Assembly: GCA_016744135.1 (NCBI GenBank) | Contig: JADGEX010000001.1 | Coordinates: 248,001 to 312,000 of the forward strand | Origin: Pseudodesulfovibrio sp. | GTDB lineage: Bacteria > Desulfobacterota > Desulfovibrionia > Desulfovibrionales > Desulfovibrionaceae | Length of the DNA stretch: 64,000 nt | Direction of reading: 5' to 3' | Part shown: piece by piece, positions 36,206 to 46,008 of the stretch | How positions within the stretch are numbered: the stretch's first letter is position 1 | Layout: each line of letters starts with the position of its first letter | Position numbers and translations under genes: made by a program | Notes under the pieces: model-generated | Told to the model about the DNA's origin: nothing | The model's database searches: none | Seen by the model: only the letters and a program-made list of their open reading frames with translations

Positions 36206-38836
36206 GTGGCTAAGAAAAAACTGACGCCTATGCTTGAGCAGTACCTTCGTTTCAAGGAGGAAAATCCAGGCTGCCTTCTTTTCTTTCGTATGGGCGACTT
36301 TTATGAGTTGTTCTTCGAAGATGCTGAGATTGTGGCCAAAGCTGTTCAAATTACCTTGACCAGTCGTAACCCAAACGACGAAAATTCTATCCCCATGTGC
36401 GGTATGCCCCATCATTCTGTGGAGCCTTATCTAAGTCAATTACTCGACAAGGGTTATAAGATCGCCATCTGTGATCAAGTGGAAAATCCCAAAGAAGCCG
36501 TAGGGTTGGTGAAACGGGATGTAACACGAGTCCTTACGCCGGGAACGGTTGTCGAGGATTCAAACCTTAAGTCCAAAGCAAACAATTATCTTGGTGCATT
36601 GTTTTGGGATGAGACCAAAGACGCGGGCGGTATTGCTTGGCTCGATTTTTCTACCGGCCAATGGTCTGGGCTGCATAGTCGCCGTGAGGTTGAGCTTTGG
36701 CAGTGGATGATGAAGATTAATCCCAGTGAGTTACTTCTCCCTCAAGGGAAAAAGGTGCCATCTCAATACAATGAATTGAGTGCACAGGTCACCAGTGTTG
36801 CACCGGGGGCTTATTTTGATCTGACAGCTTCAAAAAACAGAGTGCTAGAAATGCAGTCTGTTGCAGATCTCGAAAGTCTTGGGTTGAGTGGTAAAAACGA
36901 ATTGACCCGTGCCTGTGGTGCACTTCTGACTTACCTTGAACAGACGCAGAAAGGCGATTTCGGGCACTTGGGTGAATTCAAGCCGTTGAATTTGAGTAAA
37001 CATCTGCTTTTGGATGAAATAACCGAACGGAATCTCGAAATTTTCAGGCGTCTTGATGGGAAGACTGGACTTGGCACCCTGTGGCATGTGCTTGATCGGA
37101 CCATGACTCCCATGGGGGGCCGGCTGCTTGAAGCCCGTTTGCGTCAGCCTTGGCGACAGCTTTCTCCCATTGATAAGAATCTCGATTGTGTCACGTTTTT
37201 CTTTGAACGCGATCAACTTCGCTCTGATGTCCGACACGCATTGGATTCAGTCTATGATTTGGAACGTCTTTCCACTCGTATTTTTTTAGGACGTGCAAAT
37301 CCTAAAGATTTTATTGCATTACAAAAAAGTCTTTCAATGTTGCCCGTTCTTCAATGTTGTCTGAAAGAACAGGAACTTGAAGCAGCCCCCGAATTGCGTA
37401 AAATTTTTCGAAAATGGGATGGCATGGATGACCTGACCGCCCTGCTTGAATCAGCCCTTGTGGACAGTCCTCCACCGGTCATCACAGATGGCGGATTATT
37501 CAAGAAAGGGTATGATGCCGTTTTGGATGAGTTTATTGAGCTGAATGAACACGGTGAAGATAAACTGAGGAAATTGCACGAAAAAGAACTGTCTGCCAAC
37601 GATATACCCAAGCTCAAGCTTGGATTCAACAAGGTCTTTGGTTATTTTTTCGAGGTCTCGAAGGCATATAAAGGGCAGGTGCCTGAACATTTTATTCGTC
37701 GTCAGACTTTGGTCAACAGTGAGCGGTATATTACTCCTGAACTTAAGGAGATGGAGGACCGTATCCTTTCGGCCTCCGATGAACGTAAAAGTCTTGAGTA
37801 CAAGTTATTTCAGGATTTACGTGAGCGTCTTGCCAAGGCAAGGGATCGTTTTTTGTTTATGGCCGACATTGTAGCTGCCCTAGATTATTGGCAAGGGTTG
37901 GCAGAAGCTGCTCGTGTCAACGAATGGAACCGCCCTCTTCTTCATGATGGTATGGAAATCGAGATTAAGGCAGGACGCCACCCTGTAGTGGAAGAAGCCA
38001 TGGGGGCTTCCAATTATATTCCCGGCGATTTGAAGATGGATAAAGATCGACGAATCCTGCTCATTACCGGTCCGAATATGGCAGGTAAATCCACGGTACT
38101 CAGGCAGGCGGCTATCCTGACCATTATGGCCCAGATTGGTTCCTTTGTTCCAGCCAAGTCCGCACAACTCGGGTTGGCGGATCGTGTTTTTTCTCGTGTG
38201 GGAGCTTCGGATAATCTGGCGCAAGGACATTCCACATTTATGGTGGAAATGACTGAAACTGCTCGTATTCTTCGACAAGCGACTAAACGAAGTCTGGTTA
38301 TTTTGGATGAAATCGGACGTGGTACCAGTACTTATGATGGCCTTTCACTCGCTTGGGCCGTGGTCGAAGAGCTTTCTTCTCGTGCCAGAGGTGGAATTCG
38401 TACCTTGTTCGCCACTCATTACCATGAATTGACGAGTCTTGAAGGCAAGATTGAAGGGTTGCGTAATCTCAATATCGCGGTCAAGGAATGGAAAGGCGAC
38501 ATCGTCTTTTTACGTCGTCTTGTGCCTGGTCCTGCTGACAGAAGTTATGGTATCGAAGTGGCCCGACTGGCTGGAGTACCTCGTGGTGTCGTGGAACGAG
38601 CGCGAGAAATCCTTGCGAAGCTCGAAGAAAAGTCGCAGGATAATCAATCGAAAGGGGCTGTTGAGCGGGCATCGCAGACTTTATTGCCGGGATTTGGTGC
38701 TCCTCCTATTGAAATTCCGGAGGAATTGGTCGAACATCCGATCATCACTCAACTCGTGGATCTCGACGTGGACGGCATGACACCCATTCAGGCTTTGATG
38801 TTGCTTAATCAATGGAAGGACATGATCAAGGAATAG
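36206..38836 (+). CDS. mutS: DNA mismatch repair protein MutS
   Basis: Recognises mismatches and small loops. I place the start at the GTG at 36206 (MAKKKLTPMLEQY), giving 876 residues. A longer frame from 36134 would overlap lapB by 49 bases without family support. The mismatch-binding motif is GDFYELFFEDA near residue 30. The ATPase domain has GPNMAGKST near 620, followed by ILDEIGRGTSTYDG and ATHYHEL. A C-terminal dimerisation tail is present. No frame damage seen. Confidence 0.96.
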   Translation: MAKKKLTPMLEQYLRFKEENPGCLLFFRMGDFYELFFEDAEIVAKAVQITLTSRNPNDENSIPMCGMPHHSVEPYLSQLLDKGYKIAICDQVENPKEAVGLVKRDVTRVLTPGTVVEDSNLKSKANNYLGALFWDETKDAGGIAWLDFSTGQWSGLHSRREVELWQWMMKINPSELLLPQGKKVPSQYNELSAQVTSVAPGAYFDLTASKNRVLEMQSVADLESLGLSGKNELTRACGALLTYLEQTQKGDFGHLGEFKPLNLSKHLLLDEITERNLEIFRRLDGKTGLGTLWHVLDRTMTPMGGRLLEARLRQPWRQLSPIDKNLDCVTFFFERDQLRSDVRHALDSVYDLERLSTRIFLGRANPKDFIALQKSLSMLPVLQCCLKEQELEAAPELRKIFRKWDGMDDLTALLESALVDSPPPVITDGGLFKKGYDAVLDEFIELNEHGEDKLRKLHEKELSANDIPKLKLGFNKVFGYFFEVSKAYKGQVPEHFIRRQTLVNSERYITPELKEMEDRILSASDERKSLEYKLFQDLRERLAKARDRFLFMADIVAALDYWQGLAEAARVNEWNRPLLHDGMEIEIKAGRHPVVEEAMGASNYIPGDLKMDKDRRILLITGPNMAGKSTVLRQAAILTIMAQIGSFVPAKSAQLGLADRVFSRVGASDNLAQGHSTFMVEMTETARILRQATKRSLVILDEIGRGTSTYDGLSLAWAVVEELSSRARGGIRTLFATHYHELTSLEGKIEGLRNLNIAVKEWKGDIVFLRRLVPGPADRSYGIEVARLAGVPRGVVERAREILAKLEEKSQDNQSKGAVERASQTLLPGFGAPPIEIPEELVEHPIITQLVDLDVDGMTPIQALMLLNQWKDMIKE

Positions 38837-38841
38837 GATTT

Positions 38842-39288
38842 ATGCGTAAACAGATTGTTCATGCCACCTTACTTATTTTTGTGTTCGTATTGTTGTCCGG
38901 TTGCGCCCTGGGTCGCAAAGAATGGCCTTCATCTGTAAAGAGTGAAGACACTTTCAAATTGAAACTTATGGAAGGCGTCCGACAAGATGGATGTCTTATA
39001 TTGCAGGTTGCGGTTACTGGATCTCCCAATCGTCTTTGGCGTGCGAGTATTCAGTATGAAGCCATTGGGACTGAGGAAGGCCAAGGGTGTGAAGGTTGTC
39101 CTTTTGTTCCCAGAAATGCAGTTCATTTTACCCGTGATCAGAAAGGCTTTAATCTGGCAGGTAATACGCTTCAACTGAGTATATGCGGCCTTGAACCCGG
39201 AATAGATTATCGATTCAGGGTGGCTGGAAAAAGTGAGTTGTCTACCATGGCTATTGAATACACCGATGTCTTTGAAGCCTTACCGTAG
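38842..39288 (+). CDS. small lipoprotein, unknown function
   Basis: A 148-residue protein from the ATG at 38842. It has a lipoprotein signal: basic start, hydrophobic core and lipobox LSGC with the modified Cys near residue 21. The mature part has a second cysteine group (CEGCPF) and looks like a small beta-rich domain, perhaps fibronectin-like (GLEPGIDYRFRVAG). No named family recognised. It begins 5 bases after mutS, possibly in the same transcript. Confidence 0.75.
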   Translation: MRKQIVHATLLIFVFVLLSGCALGRKEWPSSVKSEDTFKLKLMEGVRQDGCLILQVAVTGSPNRLWRASIQYEAIGTEEGQGCEGCPFVPRNAVHFTRDQKGFNLAGNTLQLSICGLEPGIDYRFRVAGKSELSTMAIEYTDVFEALP

Positions 39289-39382
39289 CTTTGATTTTGT
39301 TTGATATGAGAAAAGTATTGGATGATACACAAAGATACAGCGTAGATATTCATCATATCATTTTTTAGGAGATAGAAGACAT

Positions 39383-40621
39383 ATGCATCATTTTGAATAC
39401 CGAGACGGAATTTTATCCGCTGAAGAAGTCAGCGTCACCGCCCTTGCAGAAGAATATGGTACCCCACTGTACATTTATTCTGCTGCTACCCTTAGACGCC
39501 ATTTCAAAGCTTTTGATTCTGCTTTTAATGAGCTGGATCATTTGACCTGTTATTCCATCAAAGCCAATTCAAATTTGGCGGTTCTTAAATTGCTGGCCGC
39601 TGAAGGCGCTGGCATGGACATTGTTTCCGGCGGTGAATTGTATCGCGCACTGAAAGCTGGCGTCACCCCTGAAAAGATTGTTTATTCCGGCGTAGGAAAA
39701 CGTGATTCTGAGATTCGTGAAGCTCTTGAAGCGGGAATTCTGATGTTTAACGTAGAATCCGTCGCGGAACTTAAAAGAATTAATACGGTTGCCAGCGATA
39801 TGGGGATGACTGCCAAGGTCAGCTTTCGGATTAATCCGGATGTCGATCCGCAGACTCATCCATATATTTCAACGGGTATGCAGGAAAACAAATTTGGACT
39901 GGATATCGAGAATTCGCTGGCTGCCTACACACTGGCTGCCGAGTTGGAGAATGTTGAACCCGTGGGCATGGATTGTCATATTGGTTCTCAGCTCACAAAA
40001 ATCGATCCGTTTCTTGAAGCTTTAGATAAACTTTTGGATTTCAACGAAAAGCTGAAAGGACTTGGTATTAATATCAAGTACCTTGATCTTGGTGGTGGAC
40101 TTGGGATTCCTTATGACAAGGAAGAACCGCCCCATCCTTCGGAATTTGGTAAAGCTTTGAGCGCAAAACTGAAAGGTTTGCCGTTGAAGGTCATTTTTGA
40201 ACCTGGACGTGTCATTGCAGGCAATGCCGGTATCATGGTGACTCAGGTGGTTTATACCAAGTCCAACCCCACAAAGAATTTCTTGATTGTGGATGCTGCA
40301 ATGAATGATTTGATTCGTCCGAGCTTATACGGTTCTTATCATCGTATTGGCGAAGTTGAACTTAAAGGCCGTCAACATCAACGTTTTGATGTCGTTGGTC
40401 CCATTTGTGAGTCCGGTGACTTCCTGGCCCGAGATCGTGAGCTGCCGACTGTGGATCAAGGAGAGCGTCTGGTGGTTTATTCTGCCGGAGCCTATGGATT
40501 TACCATGGCCTCAAATTATAATACCCGTCCTCGTGCCTGCGAGTTGCTGGTGGACGGCAGCAACGTGACAGTTGCCAGAAAACGGGAAACATACGAAGAT
40601 CTTATCGCAAATGAACTTTAG
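39383..40621 (+). CDS. lysA: diaminopimelate decarboxylase
   Basis: Last step of lysine synthesis: meso-diaminopimelate to lysine, PLP-dependent. It has 412 residues. The PLP lysine is Lys60 in CYSIKANSN. Further family features are HIGSQ, the GGGLGIPY phosphate-binding segment, EPGR near 275 and the C-terminal CESGDFLARDR with the catalytic Cys, plus YGFTMASNYN. The start has TAGGAGATAG. It ends at a strong terminator. It complements dapL in the same window. Confidence 0.96.
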   Translation: MHHFEYRDGILSAEEVSVTALAEEYGTPLYIYSAATLRRHFKAFDSAFNELDHLTCYSIKANSNLAVLKLLAAEGAGMDIVSGGELYRALKAGVTPEKIVYSGVGKRDSEIREALEAGILMFNVESVAELKRINTVASDMGMTAKVSFRINPDVDPQTHPYISTGMQENKFGLDIENSLAAYTLAAELENVEPVGMDCHIGSQLTKIDPFLEALDKLLDFNEKLKGLGINIKYLDLGGGLGIPYDKEEPPHPSEFGKALSAKLKGLPLKVIFEPGRVIAGNAGIMVTQVVYTKSNPTKNFLIVDAAMNDLIRPSLYGSYHRIGEVELKGRQHQRFDVVGPICESGDFLARDRELPTVDQGERLVVYSAGAYGFTMASNYNTRPRACELLVDGSNVTVARKRETYEDLIANEL

Positions 40622-40623
40622 TC

Positions 40624-40657
40624 AAAAGGCCGGGAGTTCGCTCCCGGCCTTTTTTAT
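40624..40657 (+). terminator. intrinsic terminator after lysA
   Basis: AAAAGGCCGGGAG (40624-40636), a TTCG tetraloop and CTCCCGGCCTTTT (40641-40653), with more T following. A textbook GC-rich terminator 3 bases after the lysA stop. Confidence 0.92.
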
Positions 40658-40671
40658 TTTCAGGATATATC

Positions 40672-41406
40672 ATGCCAAGACTTAATTCTTTTTATCTGTC
40701 GCCTGACCTTTGGCCTTCCAAAGTTGGAGAACATGTTGCGCTGGAGGGACAGGAAGTGCGTCATATGGGCACAGTTCTCAGAACCGAGCCGGATCAGATG
40801 GTTCGACTTTTTGACGGACAAGGACATGACGGGCTTTTTTCTGTATGCGATATAAAAAAACGTCGAGCCTTGCTTGAGGCTGTTCAGTTAGAAGATCATT
40901 CCCGACCTGCCAATGGAATAACTCTGGCCATCGGTTGGGGAAAATCCAAACGCAGGAATTATCTTTTAGAAAAAATGGTTGAACTCAAGGGATTTGGGGT
41001 AGTTTTTTGGCAGGCTACCCGGAGTCAGGGAGTTGTTCCGGCTTCCCCCAAAGATTCTTGGACAGACAAGAATATTCAGGCTGCAAAACAGTGCGGAGCA
41101 CATTTCCTTCCAGAGTTGCAAACGCTTCCCGGGGGTGTTGACTCTCTGATTGCCATGGCCAAAAAATATGAGAATAGAGTTATTGCGTGGGAATCCGACG
41201 ATATTACAACGCGTTTATCGCCAACCATGCTTGCAAATGGGCATACGCTTGTGGTCATCGGGCCGGAAGGTGGTTTTGAAGATCGTGAGGCTCAAAAATT
41301 AGTGGAAGCAGATTTTATCCCCGTTACGTTTGGAGATTCTATTTTGCGCTGGGAAACAGCCGCGACTTATTGTCTCAGTCTGGCCATGTTTGGTACACAG
41401 GAATAG
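40672..41406 (+). CDS. rsmE: 16S rRNA m3U1498 methyltransferase
   Basis: Methylates U1498 of 16S rRNA; SPOUT-fold enzyme, 244 residues. An N-terminal PUA-like domain (HMGTVLRTEPD) is followed by the knotted SAM-binding end with VVIGPEGGF and FGDSILRWETAA. The usual LG before the ILR motif reads FGDS here, a mild change. It starts after the lysA terminator, so it needs its own promoter in a very short spacer. It lies 2 bases before rarA and is likely co-transcribed with it. Confidence 0.92.
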   Translation: MPRLNSFYLSPDLWPSKVGEHVALEGQEVRHMGTVLRTEPDQMVRLFDGQGHDGLFSVCDIKKRRALLEAVQLEDHSRPANGITLAIGWGKSKRRNYLLEKMVELKGFGVVFWQATRSQGVVPASPKDSWTDKNIQAAKQCGAHFLPELQTLPGGVDSLIAMAKKYENRVIAWESDDITTRLSPTMLANGHTLVVIGPEGGFEDREAQKLVEADFIPVTFGDSILRWETAATYCLSLAMFGTQE

Positions 41407-41408
41407 TC

Positions 41409-42632
41409 ATGAAGCTTGAAATAGAAGATACACAACCTCTCGCTGATAGAATTCGCCCTACTTCATTGGATGACTTTGTCGGGCAAGGACATATTCGGAA
41501 TCGAATTGAAGCTTTTTCCAAGTCCAAAAGAATGCCAAGTTTGTTATTGTTCGGGCCTCCCGGGTGTGGAAAATCAACATTGGCATTGTTGCTTGCCAAA
41601 TTGACGGGCAAAAAATACCTGCGTGTAAGTGCACCGGAAGCCGGATTGACTGCTCTTCGCAAAAAGTTGCCGGGACAGGACATTCTTATTCTTGATGAGC
41701 TGCATCGCTTTTCCAAGGCCCAACAAGATTTTTTCCTTCCCATTCTGGAAACCGGTGAAATTATTTTGCTGGCAACGACCACGGAAAATCCTTCTTTCAG
41801 CGTGACCCGTCAATTGTTGTCACGACTTCATGTCCTTCGACTTCGTCAATTGAGTCGCGAGGAGTTGGTTAATGTAAGTACTCGAGGCGCAGAAGAGCTC
41901 GGCGTTGATCTGGAAGAAGAAAGTCATAAAATGTTGGCTGCTATGGCTGGTGGTGATGCTCGTACCCTGCTCAATTTACTAGAATATACATCTGAACTGC
42001 CCAAGGAAAAACGGTGCCCGGAATGTCTGCGTGATTCATTGCCGGAAATAGTTGTTCGTGGCGATCGGGATGGCGATTCGCACTATGAGTTAGTGTCTGC
42101 CCTTATCAAATCAATTCGTGGCAGTGACCCGGATGCGGCACTTTATTATTTGGCTTGTCTTATCGAAAGTGGCGAAGATCCGCGCTTTATCACCCGTCGT
42201 TTGATTATTTCATCCTCTGAAGATATTGGCCTTGGTGATCCGCACGCTTTGAGTCATGCCATGGCTTGTCATCAGGCTGTCGAGACCATCGGTATGCCCG
42301 AAGGGTTTATTCCCATGTCGCAATTGACGGTTTACCTTGCTCTGGCTCCCAAGAGCAACTCGACATACGCCGCCTACCACACAGCCCAAAAAGAAGTGCG
42401 TGAAAACGGTCCCAAGCCAGTCCCTTTGCATTTAAGGAATGCAACCTCTTCCCTTCAACGAGAATGGGGATATGGACGTGGCTATCTTTATCCGCATAAT
42501 TTCCCGAAATCATGGGCTGATCAGGATTATCTCCCCAGCGAACTTGCCGGACGGAAATTTTATCATCCCAAAGATCAGGGCGAGGAGCCAAAGCTACTGG
42601 CATGGTTAAAACAGTTTCGCAGAAGTCGTTGA
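41409..42632 (+). CDS. rarA: replication-associated recombination protein A (AAA ATPase)
   Basis: Acts at stalled forks; related to the clamp-loader ATPases. It has 407 residues from the ATG at 41409. The start is followed by PLADRIRPTSLDDFVGQGH, the Walker A GPPGCGKST near 50, Walker B ILDELHRF, the sensor I region ATTENPSF and the C-terminal MgsA/RarA tetramerisation domain with RDPD-like YYLACLIESGEDPRF. A complete family member. It ends at a shared terminator. Confidence 0.94.
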   Translation: MKLEIEDTQPLADRIRPTSLDDFVGQGHIRNRIEAFSKSKRMPSLLLFGPPGCGKSTLALLLAKLTGKKYLRVSAPEAGLTALRKKLPGQDILILDELHRFSKAQQDFFLPILETGEIILLATTTENPSFSVTRQLLSRLHVLRLRQLSREELVNVSTRGAEELGVDLEEESHKMLAAMAGGDARTLLNLLEYTSELPKEKRCPECLRDSLPEIVVRGDRDGDSHYELVSALIKSIRGSDPDAALYYLACLIESGEDPRFITRRLIISSSEDIGLGDPHALSHAMACHQAVETIGMPEGFIPMSQLTVYLALAPKSNSTYAAYHTAQKEVRENGPKPVPLHLRNATSSLQREWGYGRGYLYPHNFPKSWADQDYLPSELAGRKFYHPKDQGEEPKLLAWLKQFRRSR

Positions 42633-42643
42633 TTTCTTAATGA

Positions 42644-42677
42644 AAAAGCCCTGTTCAATATATTGAGCAGGGCTTTT
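42644..42677. terminator. bidirectional terminator between rarA and the glycosyltransferases
   Basis: Arms 42644-42660 and 42661-42677 are complementary over 17 positions with one mismatch that reads as G-U. The stem starts AAAAGCCCTG and ends CAGGGCTTTT. T-runs on both strands serve the convergent genes rarA (plus) and the CgeB-like gene (minus). Confidence 0.85.
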
Positions 42678-42699
42678 CTTCATTCATTACTTTAAGTTT

Positions 42700-43983
42700 T
42701 TACAACCGGGATTTATACAGTTTTTGCCATTCATCCAAAAAAAGAAGTGCAGTGTCTAGATCGGAAAGTTTACCCTGCTGCTGCCGTACGGCCCAAACGA
42801 GATCTTCGAAGGAAACATTTTCAGGAAGTCCTAATTGACCAAGCAAATTACGAATGTCCTTTTCTAATTCCGGTGGATAGTCGGCGGCAAACAGTGAGGA
42901 GGCAGACTTTGGTTTTGGCCATCCCGGAATACGGCTTGCCGTAAATTCCATGAGCGTACGCATGCGTTTTGTATAGGTATGCTCACGAAGCACTCGTGTA
43001 CGACTTTTGGTTGCATATTCATTACGATCATCGGGATGATTCAGGAAATATTCTATTTTTTCGGTAAATTCCGATATGCTTGTAAATGTTGCCAATTCAT
43101 CGTCGTTGAAAGCGTCATTCATGAGACTACGTTTGTCCACTAATTGAAATGCGCCACAGGCCGCCAGTTCAAATGTGCGTGGATTGATAAAGTCTCCGCC
43201 TGTGACCAGTTCTTCTGTCTGGACACTGGAATGCAGGTTAAGGTTGATGGCAGTCGCGTTAAATATTTTAACGCAATCTTCTGATGAAATTCGTGCTCCT
43301 TTTAATTGTACCAGCGGTTCCAGTACATGGTCCCCTTCCCACTCTGTTCCCCATATTTTGAAGTCGAATTTGACCAACTCCCTGAAGGCGACCCTGCGGT
43401 TAGGATATCCTGCGCCCATGAATGATATGTCAGAGCCGAATTTACGTTGTTCGACCGGTGATAAGTCTGACGGTTTGTGAAAACCTGGTTGGGCAGCAAG
43501 TGGCAGATAGAGCACATTGGGTTGTCCTACTGATGCAAGATCATCAAAAAAATGACCTTTTTGGATGACTGCGAAAATGTCATACAGAGGCGCAAACGCC
43601 TTCCAATAAGTGAAAAGTCGATAATCTTCCACAAACCACATGGCCGTGACAACGCCATCTCGACGGAGTCTTTTGAGTGCCTGTCGATTGAGTGGAGCCT
43701 GAGCCATGGATAAAACCATGTCAGGTTCAAATGTTTCGACCTTGGCCAATACTGATTGGCTGACGACATTCAAGAAGGAGTTCTGTAAATAATCCAATCT
43801 GTCGGATGTCACCTTGAGGTTATTCAAAGAGTCGTATGCAGGATAAAAATCTGGTGCTTCAAACACTTCAACCAGATGTCCTTCCTCCTTAAGTGCTGAT
43901 GCCACATATCGGCCAATGGAAAGAGAGCCGCCATATAAAGGCAGAATAACAAGTATGCGTAAGTTATCCATTGATTTATCCAT
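42700..43983 (-). CDS. CgeB-like glycosyltransferase
   Basis: A 427-residue protein from the ATG at 43983; a TTG at 43992 and an ATG at 43971 are alternatives. It has a GT-B layout: an N-terminal Rossmann domain with a glycine-rich YGGSLSIGR loop, and a C-terminal donor-binding domain with FINPRTFELAACGAFQLVD, the Glyco_trans_1_2 motif of the CgeB family. It overlaps the upstream heptosyltransferase-like gene by 8 bases, so the two are coupled. It probably glycosylates a surface polysaccharide or flagellin; the acceptor is unknown. CgeB-type enzymes are common beside flagellin and LPS genes in Desulfovibrionaceae. Confidence 0.82.
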   Translation of the reverse strand: MDKSMDNLRILVILPLYGGSLSIGRYVASALKEEGHLVEVFEAPDFYPAYDSLNNLKVTSDRLDYLQNSFLNVVSQSVLAKVETFEPDMVLSMAQAPLNRQALKRLRRDGVVTAMWFVEDYRLFTYWKAFAPLYDIFAVIQKGHFFDDLASVGQPNVLYLPLAAQPGFHKPSDLSPVEQRKFGSDISFMGAGYPNRRVAFRELVKFDFKIWGTEWEGDHVLEPLVQLKGARISSEDCVKIFNATAINLNLHSSVQTEELVTGGDFINPRTFELAACGAFQLVDKRSLMNDAFNDDELATFTSISEFTEKIEYFLNHPDDRNEYATKSRTRVLREHTYTKRMRTLMEFTASRIPGWPKPKSASSLFAADYPPELEKDIRNLLGQLGLPENVSFEDLVWAVRQQQGKLSDLDTALLFLDEWQKLYKSRL

Positions 43984-45226
43984 TATTCTCAAATTTTTGT
44001 ATGGTCGTCATCCAGTCTTTTTCCCGATAGAATTCTTGAGCAAAAAAAAGCTCTTTTTCGAAGCATTCCGATTCTTCACCCGTGAGATATTGGTAAATGA
44101 AGTTTCTGAAAATAGTTCTTTGGCTATTGTCTTTGTCTACACCGGCAAACGGGATATAAATCTGCCCTAACGCATCGAAACCGGAGTTGAATCCGATAAG
44201 TCTTTCAGGTGCGTGTTCATTTTTTTGTGTGACCAGAAAGCGTTGAAATTTTGGCGAAGTAAAAGGAGAAATACATTTAACTTCATTATCACACGGCTTG
44301 GTTTCTAAACAGGGGAGACAGTTTGTCACAGCTTGATACACTGTGTGTCCCAAGCCATAAGGGCCTGTTTCAAAACACCATGCCGAAGACAGAAAAAATG
44401 CTGTAACCGGCGTTCCGAGGTGTGCGGCTAGATGCATGGTTCCCGTATCCGGTGTCAGCAGCATATCGAGTGAGCCGACAAGATCAACAAGATCTTTCCA
44501 GTTTGTCTTGCCTGCCAAATTTTTTGTTTTATTTTGAAGTGAAGATGGTAACTCTTTGAGAACAGCCTGCCCCGCTGCGTGCTCTGTCTTTCCGCCGAGC
44601 AGAACAATCGAGTCTGTTTTTTGGGAGGCTCCCAATGTTGCTGAAATGGTCGCAAGGAGTTGGGCTGGTAAAGAACGACGGGATTCGCGGCCAGCGAGGA
44701 CAACACCAATACCTCCACCTTTGGGAGTGGCTGGTGGATTAACTTTGGTTGGTGCGATCATATCCGGGCAATATCCCGCCCAGAAGTCTACGAGATTTAT
44801 GCCCAAACGTCGAAGATTAGACCAGCGCATGGCCATGGCTGGCCAAGTGCCCGTGATTTCCTGTCCGTTGTGCCAACAATACCCTGTCACTTTTACCGGG
44901 TCGAACAATGCGGCTAATCGAAAATTAAGTCCTGAAAAATTAAGGTTATAGACGGTATCGAAATCAATCGTTTGTAGCTTGGCAAAAGCCTGTCGGTTCT
45001 CAACAAGCATTTTAAGGAGTACGGTTGAAGCATCCAGTCCGGTCCCATGCGCTGTAATCGAATGCACGACAACATCCGGATAAATTAATTGTGCCAGCGG
45101 TTTTAGGGAAGTGTCCACGCATAGATGCACCACACCGTCGTTTCGTGCGGAAATGGTCGCAATAAGCCGTTTTGTTTGGATAAGATCTCCAAAACGAGCC
45201 AACTGTATAACAAGATAATTTTTCAT
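43976..45226 (-). CDS. GT9 family glycosyltransferase (heptosyltransferase-like)
   Basis: A 416-residue ADP-heptose:LPS-transferase-type enzyme. I chose the ATG at 45226, since MKNYLVIQLARFGDLIQTKRL is the family start; the longer frame to 45265 has no support. Family landmarks are the N-terminal RFGDLIQT loop, GIGVVLAGRESRR near the interdomain region, and the C-terminal LLTPDTGTMHLAAHLGTPVTAFF donor-binding motif. The C-terminal ~80 residues (after the LPCLETKPCDNEVKC cysteine cluster) extend beyond standard GT9 proteins. A role in LPS core or another glycan is likely. It is divergent from the tetrapyrrole operon. Confidence 0.85.
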   Translation of the reverse strand: MKNYLVIQLARFGDLIQTKRLIATISARNDGVVHLCVDTSLKPLAQLIYPDVVVHSITAHGTGLDASTVLLKMLVENRQAFAKLQTIDFDTVYNLNFSGLNFRLAALFDPVKVTGYCWHNGQEITGTWPAMAMRWSNLRRLGINLVDFWAGYCPDMIAPTKVNPPATPKGGGIGVVLAGRESRRSLPAQLLATISATLGASQKTDSIVLLGGKTEHAAGQAVLKELPSSLQNKTKNLAGKTNWKDLVDLVGSLDMLLTPDTGTMHLAAHLGTPVTAFFLSSAWCFETGPYGLGHTVYQAVTNCLPCLETKPCDNEVKCISPFTSPKFQRFLVTQKNEHAPERLIGFNSGFDALGQIYIPFAGVDKDNSQRTIFRNFIYQYLTGEESECFEKELFFAQEFYREKDWMTTIQKFENNG

Positions 45227-45330
45227 TCGTATTTTCACGGCGTCAAAAATGTATCGTAACTTCAATGATTATTGCAAGAACCGGGCAATTTCCCATTTTA
45301 CATGTTCCTGCGCATTGGTTATCAAGACGC

Positions 45331-46008
45331 ATGCGATATTATCCGATCTTCTTGAATCTGGAAAACAAAACGTGTCTTGTTGTTGGTGCAGGCGGGGTTG
45401 GCAAGCGGAAAATTCAGTCCCTGCTTGACTCTGGAGCCGGTCATGTGACCATCATCGACACCCGTAAAGCGGATGTCGAAATGGAATCAATCATGAGGCC
45501 GGACACTGTTACTTTTCAGTGTCGTGAATTTGTTGAGAGTGATCTTAGTGGCAAATTTTTAGTGATTGCCTGTACTTCATCTGAAGTGGTGAACCAGCGT
45601 ATCAGCACACTCTGTGCGGATCGCAATATTTTGTGTAATGTCGTTGATCAGCCTGAAAAATGTAGTTTTATTGTTCCTGCTACCATTAAGCGTGGTGATC
45701 TGACTGTAGCCATTTCAACCGCAGGTCAAAGTCCTGCCATGACAAAACGCATCCGTAAGGATTTACAGGAACATTTTGGTAATGAATATGCTGCTCTCCT
45801 GACGCTTATGGGCCGCATTCGCCCGCTGATGCTTGGTCTTGAACAAGAGACAAAACAAAACACCGCGGTTTTCCGTTCTCTGGTCAATTCGGATTTGCTT
45901 ATAGTAATAAAGAACAAGAACCTTGACGCTGCCAGGGAAATACTTAAAGAATCTTTGCCCGAACCGTTGTACGCCAACATCCCGGAGATGCTTGATGGGC
46001 TTATTTGA
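45331..46008 (+). CDS. sirC: precorrin-2 dehydrogenase / sirohydrochlorin ferrochelatase-type protein
   Basis: The N-terminal domain of CysG (Met8p type), free-standing: NAD-dependent oxidation of precorrin-2 to sirohydrochlorin, possibly also iron insertion. It has 225 residues from the ATG at 45331 (MRYYPIFLNLENKTCLVVG); upstream residues from 45265 are not family-like. The NAD fold is VVGAGGVGKRK at about 18-28; NVVDQPEKCSF and ISTAGQSPAMTKRIR are typical. It overlaps the next gene by 14 bases. Desulfovibrio makes haem through sirohaem, so this step feeds sirohaem, haem and cobamides. Confidence 0.9.
   Translation: MRYYPIFLNLENKTCLVVGAGGVGKRKIQSLLDSGAGHVTIIDTRKADVEMESIMRPDTVTFQCREFVESDLSGKFLVIACTSSEVVNQRISTLCADRNILCNVVDQPEKCSFIVPATIKRGDLTVAISTAGQSPAMTKRIRKDLQEHFGNEYAALLTLMGRIRPLMLGLEQETKQNTAVFRSLVNSDLLIVIKNKNLDAAREILKESLPEPLYANIPEMLDGLI

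Noticed and set aside
42700..45226. Glycosyltransferase pair as a horizontally acquired surface-glycan island
   Set aside because: Only two genes, no mobility genes, and base composition similar to the neighbours.
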